Assembly (NCBI GenBank): GCA_019634795.1
Contig: JAHCAR010000004.1
Location: forward strand, 1-64,000
DNA: 64,000 nucleotides
Source of the DNA: Dokdonella sp.
Lineage (GTDB): Bacteria > Pseudomonadota > Gammaproteobacteria > Xanthomonadales > Rhodanobacteraceae
Direction of reading: 5' to 3'
Shown: positions 58,266 to 64,000 of the stretch, in pieces
Layout of the letters: the number at the start of each line of letters is the position of its first letter
Position numbering within the stretch: position 1 is the stretch's first letter
Position numbers and translations under genes: made by a program
Notes under the pieces: model-generated
What the model was told of the DNA's origin: nothing
The model's database searches: none
The model's input: only the letters and a program-made list of their open reading frames with translations

Positions 58266-60065
58266 TCAGTAGACGTCGCGGGCATAGCGACCTTCGCGGC
58301 GCAGCGCCTCGAGGCGTTCGCTGGCGCCGTCGCGGTCGGTGGCGGCGTGTTCGGCGATGATCCCGAGCAGTGCCTCCTCGACATCGTGGGCCATGCGCGA
58401 GGCATCGCCGCAGACATACAGATGGGCGCCACGCTCGAGCCATGCGTGGATTTCGCGGCCGTTTTCGCGCAGGCGGTGCTGGACGTAGACCTTGTCCGTC
58501 TGGTCGCGCGAGAAGGCCAGGTCGAGGCGGTCGAGGCGACCTTCGCGCAAGGCTTCCTGCCATTCGACCTGGTAGAGAAAATCGCTGCGGAAATGCGGGT
58601 TGCCGAACAGCAGCCAGTGGCGTCCGGACGCACCGACGGCGGCGCGCTCCTGGATGAAGCCGCGAAACGGCGCGACGCCGGTACCAGGGCCGATCATGAT
58701 CAGGTCGCGACTGCTGTCGGCGGGCAGGCGGAAGCGCTCGTTGCGCTCGACGAACACAGGAATGCGGCTGTCTTCGGTGGCGCCGGCGAGAAAGCCCGAG
58801 GCGGCACCGGCGTGCGCACGTCCGAAGACCTCCCAGGCCGTGCGCGCGACGGTCAGGTGCGCTTCCTCGCCAACCCACTTGCGGCTCGACGCGATCGAAT
58901 ACAGCCGCGGGGTCAGCGGCCGCAGCGCGGCGACGAGGTCATCAGCCCCCCAGCGCGCCGGCCAGGCGTGCAGCAGGTCGATGACCTGGTGGCGTTCGAG
59001 CAGGACGCGCAGCGTATCCGCCTGCTCGGGTGCCAGCAGCCGGTTCAGTGCGCCCTGGCCGGATGCTGCGGCGTGCCGGGCGACGAACGGACGGGCCAGC
59101 CGGGTCAGCTCGCGCCGTGATTCGAGCCACTCGCGCAGGGCCAGGGTCTCGCCGGAAAACGTGACCGGCGATTCGCCGTCGAGTTCGAGGGTTTCGAGCA
59201 CCTCGTCGACCAGCGCCGGCGCGTTGCGCGGCCAGACGCCGAGCGCGTCGCCCGGTTCGTAGTCGAGGCCGGAGCCTTGCAGCGAAAGTTCGAGATGTCG
59301 CACGTCGCGGTCGCTGTCGCGCGCGGTGATGCGCTGGTTGGCCAGCACTTCGGCGGCGAACGGGTGGTCGCGGTCGTGGGCCTGGGTCGTGGCCGCACGC
59401 AGCGGCACGACACTGGCTCGCGGCGGCGCCTTGGGTTCTAGTTCGCGCGCGCGTTCGACGGCCTGCTGCAGCCACGGCCCGACGACAGTCTCGATGTCGA
59501 GATCGGCCTCGCCGCAAGCGAACAGGCGCTCGGCACCGAGCGCGCCCAGGCGCTGGTCGAGCAGGCGACCCGCCGCGTTGAATTGCGGATAGCTCGAATC
59601 GCCGAGCCCGAGCACGGCGAAGCGCAGTTCGTCCAGGCGCGGCGCGCGCTTGCCGGTCAGATGTTCGACGAAGGCGCGCGCATCGTCGGGCGGGTCGCCC
59701 TCACCCTGGGTGCTGACGACCACGTAGAGAAGCCGTTCGGTCTTCAGCTCGCGCAGCGGATAGGCGTCGGCGCGCAGCAGGCGCACCGGGCTGCCGCCGC
59801 GCTCGATATCGGCGGCGAGGCGTTCGGCGACGCGCCGGGCGTTGCCGGTCTGGCTGCCGAACACGATCGTCACCGGTGCCGTCGACGACGCTTGCGCGCT
59901 GCCGGGCGCGACCTTCGCCGGGATCGGCGTGGCCGCGAGCCCGGCGCTGTAGCCCGAAAGCCACCACAAGGCCTGGCTGTCGAGTCCATCGACCAGGCGT
60001 GCTAGCAGCAGGCCCTTGTCCTCGGACAGGGGCATCGGCGTCGGGCTGGCGAACTGCGCGGACAT
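58266..60065 (-). CDS. cysJ: Sulfite reductase flavoprotein (alpha) subunit
   Basis: 599 aa from ATG 60065. The FMN flavodoxin domain begins with VTIVFGSQTGNARRVAERLA. The FAD/NADPH reductase part has TPRLYSIASS, MIGPGTGVAPFRGFI and an end with YARDVY, typical of this family. It carries electrons from NADPH to CysI. Start of the cysJIH-sat transcript, divergent from the NYN gene at 60255. Confidence 0.95.
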   Translation of the reverse strand: MSAQFASPTPMPLSEDKGLLLARLVDGLDSQALWWLSGYSAGLAATPIPAKVAPGSAQASSTAPVTIVFGSQTGNARRVAERLAADIERGGSPVRLLRADAYPLRELKTERLLYVVVSTQGEGDPPDDARAFVEHLTGKRAPRLDELRFAVLGLGDSSYPQFNAAGRLLDQRLGALGAERLFACGEADLDIETVVGPWLQQAVERARELEPKAPPRASVVPLRAATTQAHDRDHPFAAEVLANQRITARDSDRDVRHLELSLQGSGLDYEPGDALGVWPRNAPALVDEVLETLELDGESPVTFSGETLALREWLESRRELTRLARPFVARHAAASGQGALNRLLAPEQADTLRVLLERHQVIDLLHAWPARWGADDLVAALRPLTPRLYSIASSRKWVGEEAHLTVARTAWEVFGRAHAGAASGFLAGATEDSRIPVFVERNERFRLPADSSRDLIMIGPGTGVAPFRGFIQERAAVGASGRHWLLFGNPHFRSDFLYQVEWQEALREGRLDRLDLAFSRDQTDKVYVQHRLRENGREIHAWLERGAHLYVCGDASRMAHDVEEALLGIIAEHAATDRDGASERLEALRREGRYARDVY

Positions 60066-60254
60066 GGATGGTGGGCATCAGGATTTGGACGGCCATTCGG
60101 CCCGATTCGATGCAGGCTACGGACGCCTCGTGGCGGCGGGAAGGTAGATTTGCTCATGCCGATATGCGCCGGCGACATGAGCGGCGCGACTTGCCCGGGT
60201 CGAGGCGGTATGCTGGTCCACGTCATGCCATCCCGGGAAAAGGACCACGATCCG

Positions 60255-61007
60255 ATGAACAGCTCCGCGTCGAGCAAGCTCGCGGTACTGATCGACGCCG
60301 ACAATGCGCAGCCTTCGATCGTCGATGGCCTGCTCGCCGAGGTCGGCAAGTACGGCACGGCCAGCGTCAAGCGCATCTACGGCGACTGGACCAGCCCGCA
60401 GCTGAAGGGCTGGAAGGAAGTGCTGCTGTCGCATTCGATCCAGCCGATCCAGCAGTTCCGCTACACGACCGGCAAGAACGCGACCGATTCGGCCATGATC
60501 ATCGACGCCATGGACCTGCTCTACAGCGAACGCTTCGATGGCTTCTGCATCGTCTCGAGCGACAGCGATTTCACCCGCATTGCCATGCGCGTGCGCGAGT
60601 CGGGACTCACCGTCTACGGCTTCGGCGAACGCAAGACGCCGACCCCGTTCGTAGCCGCCTGCGACAAGTTCATCTATACCGACATCCTCGTCGACAAGGA
60701 TGACGAAACCGACGCCCCGGCGCGCCAGACCAAGGCGGCCAGCCAGGTCGGCAAGGACCGCAAACTGGCCAGCCTGCTGCGCAAGGCGGTCGAGGCTTCG
60801 TCCGACGACAGCGGCTGGGCCAACCTGTCGCCGGTCGGCAGCTACATCGCCAAGCAGACCCCCGATTTCGATCCGCGCAACTACGGCTTCCGCAAGCTGC
60901 GCGAACTGGTCGCGGCGAGCAAGCTGTTCGACATCGAGGAGCGCGTGGTCGGTGCCGGGCCGGGCAAGTCGGTCTACCTGCGCGAGCGGCGCAAGAGCTC
61001 GCGCTGA
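60255..61007 (+). CDS. NYN-domain protein with LOTUS/OST-HTH C-terminus
   Basis: 250 aa from ATG 60255. The NYN (PIN-like) fold contains VLIDADNAQP, TDSAMIIDAMDLLY and CIVSSDSDFTRIAMRV, whose Asp residues would bind metal. The C-terminal winged helix (DRKLASLLRKAVEASSDDSG..FDPRNYGFRKLRELV) is a LOTUS/OST-HTH domain. Such proteins are predicted RNases of RNA turnover. Its link to sulfur genes, if any, is only positional. Confidence 0.9.
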   Translation: MNSSASSKLAVLIDADNAQPSIVDGLLAEVGKYGTASVKRIYGDWTSPQLKGWKEVLLSHSIQPIQQFRYTTGKNATDSAMIIDAMDLLYSERFDGFCIVSSDSDFTRIAMRVRESGLTVYGFGERKTPTPFVAACDKFIYTDILVDKDDETDAPARQTKAASQVGKDRKLASLLRKAVEASSDDSGWANLSPVGSYIAKQTPDFDPRNYGFRKLRELVAASKLFDIEERVVGAGPGKSVYLRERRKSSR

Positions 61008-61022
61008 GCGGAGCCTTGTGGA

Positions 61023-61544
61023 TCAGTCGATGCCGTGCGCTTCCTCGGCACGGCGATAGCTTTCGAGGATGCGCGATCCGAAGCAGCAGATCGTGATTTC
61101 AAGTCCGCTCCAGGCGTGCGCGGTGATTTCGCGCAGGGCAATCCGTGCGGCAAGGTCCGATGGGTAGCCGTACACGCCGCAGCTGATCGCCGGGAACGCG
61201 ATCGTGGCCACGGCCTTTTGCCGCGCCAGTTCGAGGCAGTTGCGGTAGCAGGCGGCGAGCAGTCCGGCTTCGCCGGACTCGCCGCCTTCCCAGACCGGTC
61301 CGACCGTATGAATGACGTAGCGCGCGGGCAGGGCGTAGCCCTCGGTGATTCGCGCTTCGCCGGTCGGACAACGTACGCCGGGTCGCAATTCGGGCAGGGC
61401 GCGGCAGGCGCGCAGCAGCCCCGGCCCCGCTGCGCGGTGGATTGCGCCATCGACACCGCCGCCGCCGAGCAGGGTCTCGTTGGCCGCGTTGACGATGGCG
61501 TCGACGCGCTGCCCGGTGAGGTCGGCTTCGAGGATCCGGATCAT
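61023..61544 (-). CDS. Macrodomain ADP-ribose hydrolase (YmdB-like)
   Basis: 173 aa from ATG 61544. The macrodomain has [24 protein letters not shown], with the Asn and Asp expected near ADP-ribose, and [17 protein letters not shown] plus [13 protein letters not shown]. YmdB-type enzymes hydrolyse O-acetyl-ADP-ribose or remove ADP-ribose from proteins. It ends 15 bases from the convergent NYN gene. Confidence 0.92.
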   Translation of the reverse strand: MIRILEADLTGQRVDAIVNAANETLLGGGGVDGAIHRAAGPGLLRACRALPELRPGVRCPTGEARITEGYALPARYVIHTVGPVWEGGESGEAGLLAACYRNCLELARQKAVATIAFPAISCGVYGYPSDLAARIALREITAHAWSGLEITICCFGSRILESYRRAEEAHGID

Positions 61545-61652
61545 CGGCCTACTATCGGCCTGGCCGCGCCGCCTGCCAAGTCTCCGCGAGACGCAGAAGG
61601 GCGCCGGAATGGCGATTGGATGAACGCAGCCAAAATAATGAACCCCGGAGTA

Positions 61653-61689
61653 TTGTAATTTACCTGCCTAGGACATAATATCCTCGGCA
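61653..61689 (+). promoter_or_regulatory. MarR promoter and palindromic operator
   Basis: TTGTAA (61653-61658) and CATAAT (61674-61679) could form the promoter, with a short 15-base spacer. TGCCTAGGA (61665-61673) and TCCTCGGCA (61681-61689) are inverted copies at 8 of 9 positions and bracket the -10 box, ending three bases before the ATG. This is a classic layout for MarR self-repression. Confidence 0.55.
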
Positions 61690-61692
61690 GCC

Positions 61693-62151
61693 ATGAAATC
61701 GACTCCCGACTCGTCGTTCGCCTACGACCTCCACGACGTCACCTGCCTGTTCCGCAAGCATTTCGACCGGCGGGCGATCCGTCTCGGCCTGACCCGCGCG
61801 CAATGGCGCGCGCTCAAGGCCATCCGCCGCCGTGAGGGCCTGAGCCAGAGCGAGCTGGCCGAATTCCTCGAGATGGAGCCGATCGCGGTCGGTCGGGTCA
61901 TCGATCGCCTGGTCGCTGCCGGCTTCGTCGAGCGCCGCGCCGATCCGAACGACCGCCGCCGCTGGCGCCTGTACCTGACGGTCAAGGCGCATGGCGTCAC
62001 CGACGACATGGAAGTCATCGCCGCCGAGCTGCGCCAGGAAGCCCTGGCCGGCATCGACCACGGCGATTTCGAGGCCTTCCAGCGCGTGCTCGCGCAGCTT
62101 CGCGCCAATCTTTCCGCGATCGAAGCCCCCAACGAATCCTCCGAATCCTGA
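61693..62151 (+). CDS. MarR family regulator
   Basis: 152 aa from ATG 61693. Winged helix with ALKAIRRREGLSQSELAEFL, then EPIAVGRVIDRLVAAGFVERR and DRRRWRLYLT (wing). MarR proteins repress efflux operons and are released by phenolic or drug-like ligands. It is followed 13 bases later by emrA and likely controls its own operon through the palindrome just upstream. Confidence 0.93.
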   Translation: MKSTPDSSFAYDLHDVTCLFRKHFDRRAIRLGLTRAQWRALKAIRRREGLSQSELAEFLEMEPIAVGRVIDRLVAAGFVERRADPNDRRRWRLYLTVKAHGVTDDMEVIAAELRQEALAGIDHGDFEAFQRVLAQLRANLSAIEAPNESSES

Positions 62152-62164
62152 ACCCGAGCCTGTC

Positions 62165-63289
62165 ATGACCAGCCAACAGCCCACCGAAATTGCCGCCAGC
62201 GTCGAGACCGAAGCCGCCAGGCCCCGCGGGCGATTGCGCAACCGCGTGCTCTGGATCGCCGGGCCGCTCGTGGTCGCCCTCGTTGCCGGCTGGTTCTACA
62301 TCACGGCCGGGCGCTACACCTCGACCGACAATGCCTACGTACAGGCCGACCAGGTCACGATCGCGCCGCAGATCAGCGGCCGCGTGGTCGAGGTCGCGGT
62401 GCGCGAGAACCAGGCCGTGCACAAGGGCGACCTGCTGTTCCGCCTCGATCCGGAGCCGCTGCAGATCGCGGTCGAGCAGATGCAGGCGCAGATCGCCGCG
62501 GCCGGCGATTACCTGAATGCCTCGCGCGATACCTATCGCTCGGCCAGTGCCGACCTGCGTTCGGCCGAGGCCACCCTGCGCAACAACGAGGCCCAGCTCA
62601 AGCGCGTGCAGGAATTGCGCGCCAAGGGCCTGGTCGCGCAGAAGGCGCTCGATGATGCGGCGGCCGAGGTCGCCACCGCACGCGGTACGCGCGACAGCGA
62701 TGCGGCGACCCTGGCCAAGGCCCGCACCATGCTCGGCGGCGCCGTCGATACGCCGCTCGAGGAGCTGTCCGGCTATCGCGTCGCCATGGCCCAGCTGGCC
62801 AAGGCCAAACTCGATCTCTCGCACGCCGAAGTGCGCGCGCCGATCGATGGCACGATCGGCAAGATGCACCTGCAACCGGGCGACTACCTGAATGTCGGCC
62901 AGGCGGCGATGCCGCTGGTCTCGAACACGCTCTGGGTCGAAGGCAACTTCAAGGAAACCGACCTGACCAACGTGCGCGTCGGCCAGCCGGCGACGATCGA
63001 GGTCGATACCTTCCCGGGCCACAAGTGGAAAGCGACCGTCGCCTCGATCAGTCCGGCCTCGGGCTCGCAGTTCTCGATCCTGCCGGCGCAGAACGCGACC
63101 GGCAACTGGGTCAAGATCGTCCAGCGCATCCCGGTGCGCCTGGCCATCGAAACGGCCAGCCAGGACGGCAGGGTCTTGCGCGCGGGCATGAGCGCCGACG
63201 TCGAGATCGATACCGGCAAGCAGAATTCGCTGCTCGGCCGCTGGACGGGCGGCGACTCGCCTGAGCCGCGCGTCGCCCTGAGCCATTGA
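62165..63289 (+). CDS. emrA: EmrA/HlyD-type membrane fusion protein
   Basis: 374 aa from ATG 62165. The membrane anchor ILW-like NRVLWIAGPLVVALVAGWFY is followed by the biotinyl-lipoyl motif VTIAPQISGRVVEVAVRENQ, a coiled-coil hairpin (ATLRNNEAQLKRVQELRA) and the barrel VRAPIDGTIGKMHLQPG. It would link the EmrB pump to an outer-membrane channel (not encoded in view). The 126-base gap to emrB contains repetitive hairpin-forming DNA. Confidence 0.92.
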   Translation: MTSQQPTEIAASVETEAARPRGRLRNRVLWIAGPLVVALVAGWFYITAGRYTSTDNAYVQADQVTIAPQISGRVVEVAVRENQAVHKGDLLFRLDPEPLQIAVEQMQAQIAAAGDYLNASRDTYRSASADLRSAEATLRNNEAQLKRVQELRAKGLVAQKALDDAAAEVATARGTRDSDAATLAKARTMLGGAVDTPLEELSGYRVAMAQLAKAKLDLSHAEVRAPIDGTIGKMHLQPGDYLNVGQAAMPLVSNTLWVEGNFKETDLTNVRVGQPATIEVDTFPGHKWKATVASISPASGSQFSILPAQNATGNWVKIVQRIPVRLAIETASQDGRVLRAGMSADVEIDTGKQNSLLGRWTGGDSPEPRVALSH

Positions 63290-63415
63290 GAAGCGGGGAA
63301 TAGGGAATAGCGAATAGGGAATCGATAAAGCAGATTCCGCCATTTGTTTTGCATTCCCCATTCCCCATTCCCCATTCCCCATTCCCGCGCATCCCACGAG
63401 CCACCAGGACCTCCC
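63290..63415 (+). repeat. GGGAAT-type inverted repeat between emrA and emrB
   Basis: Left arm 63295-63322 of GGGAATA-type units and right arm 63353-63387 of CCCCATT-type units. They are reverse complements except for about one base per 7-base unit. The transcript could form a long hairpin between the two pump genes. The period is 7 bases. Confidence 0.75.
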
Positions 63416-64000
63416 ATGAGCGCAACCGCCTCACACCGCGAGGTTCCCAACCTGCCGCTGCTGGTCGTATCGATCATGCTGGCGACGCTGATGCAGGTGA
63501 TCGATTCGACGATCGCCAATGTCGCCCTGCCCGACATGCAGGGTTCGCTGTCGGCCACCCAGGACCAGGCGGCCTGGATCCTGACCTCCTACATCGTCGC
63601 CGCCGCGATCGCCACGCCGGCGACCGGCTGGCTTGCCTCGCGCTTCGGACGCCGCCATCTGCTGATCATTGCGATCGCCGGGTTCACCGTGGCTTCGGTA
63701 CTGTGCGGCATGGCCACGAGCATCAGCGAGATGGTCGCGTTCCGAGTGCTGCAGGGTCTGTTCGGGGCGGCCCTGGTACCGATTTCGCAATCCTCCCTGC
63801 TCGATGCGTTTCCGCCCGAAAAGCACGGCGCAGCCATGGCCCTCTGGGGCATGGGCGTGATGGTCGGCCCGATCGTCGGTCCGCCGCTCGGTGGCTGGCT
63901 GACCGACAACTACAGCTGGCACTGGGTGTTCCTGATCAACGTGCCGGTCGGCATCGTCGCCCTGCTCGGCGTGCTCGCCAGCGTGCCGAAGGACGAGGTC
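63416..64000 (+). CDS. emrB: DHA2-family drug efflux pump (EmrB/QacA type), 5' part
   Basis: 195 codons to the window edge from ATG 63416; the 3' end is outside. DHA2 MFS motifs include LMQVIDSTIANVALPDMQG (motif D1), AAWILTSYIVA, GWLASRFGRRHLLII (motif A) and VGPIVGPPLGGWLTDN (motif C). It would export toxic compounds with EmrA. Third gene of the marR-emrA-emrB operon. Confidence 0.92.
   Translation, partial: MSATASHREVPNLPLLVVSIMLATLMQVIDSTIANVALPDMQGSLSATQDQAAWILTSYIVAAAIATPATGWLASRFGRRHLLIIAIAGFTVASVLCGMATSISEMVAFRVLQGLFGAALVPISQSSLLDAFPPEKHGAAMALWGMGVMVGPIVGPPLGGWLTDNYSWHWVFLINVPVGIVALLGVLASVPKDEV

Overview
The window is GC-rich, densely coding DNA from a gammaproteobacterium. The best fit is Xanthomonadales/Lysobacterales, probably close to Rhodanobacteraceae. 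That rests on an FxxGFE-type tail on many exported proteins (recalled, not searched, as common in this order), a pgk-pyk-class I fba grouping, a fused Sat-CysC protein, and REP-like palindromes. No rRNA, tRNA or CRISPR array was recognised. The species assignment is inference.

Layout. 1-9.5 kb: a hydrolase-LuxR regulator, a ~1 kb gene-poor stretch, then exported beta-helix, NxxGxxAF-repeat and delta-60-repeat proteins with an NTF2-like/GNAT pair. 9.5-19.6 kb: a Stealth sugar-phosphotransferase, an M13 metallopeptidase lipoprotein, a Sel1-like protein, DUF502, a P-loop kinase-like protein, a B12-binding radical SAM enzyme, an exported glutaredoxin, an SH3 protein with a His/Arg-rich tail and an M23 peptidase. 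19.8-34.7 kb: four more exported repeat proteins, mixed with an ECF sigma factor/Ser-Thr kinase-TPR pair, a broken cytochrome c gene and a winged-helix/TPR membrane regulator. 34.9-44.4 kb: glycolysis (pgk, a HAD phosphatase, pyk, class I fba), interrupted between pyk and fba by about 5 kb of repeats and exported-protein genes.

44.5-60 kb is sulfur metabolism. A tightly overlapping five-gene operon (sulfurtransferase, two half-size YeeE/YedE transporters, a rhodanese-like protein without the catalytic cysteine, and a MOCOS-like desulfurase) is followed by a GlxA-type AraC regulator. Then comes an essentially complete assimilatory sulfate route: cysK, cysG, a CysB-like LysR regulator, sat-cysC, cysH, cysI and cysJ. 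Sulfate would be activated to PAPS by Sat-CysC, reduced by CysH and CysIJ (siroheme from CysG), and fixed by CysK. 60-64 kb: a NYN-LOTUS protein, a macrodomain protein and a marR-emrA-emrB efflux operon cut by the window edge.

The most unusual theme is the exported proteome. Seven proteins of unrelated fold end in a short aromatic/acidic tail of the form [IL]F-x-x-[GED]-F-[DE], and an eighth carries the motif just after its Tat-like signal. Several of these genes lie beside unusual regulators. This could be a surface-display or sorting system I cannot match to a described one.
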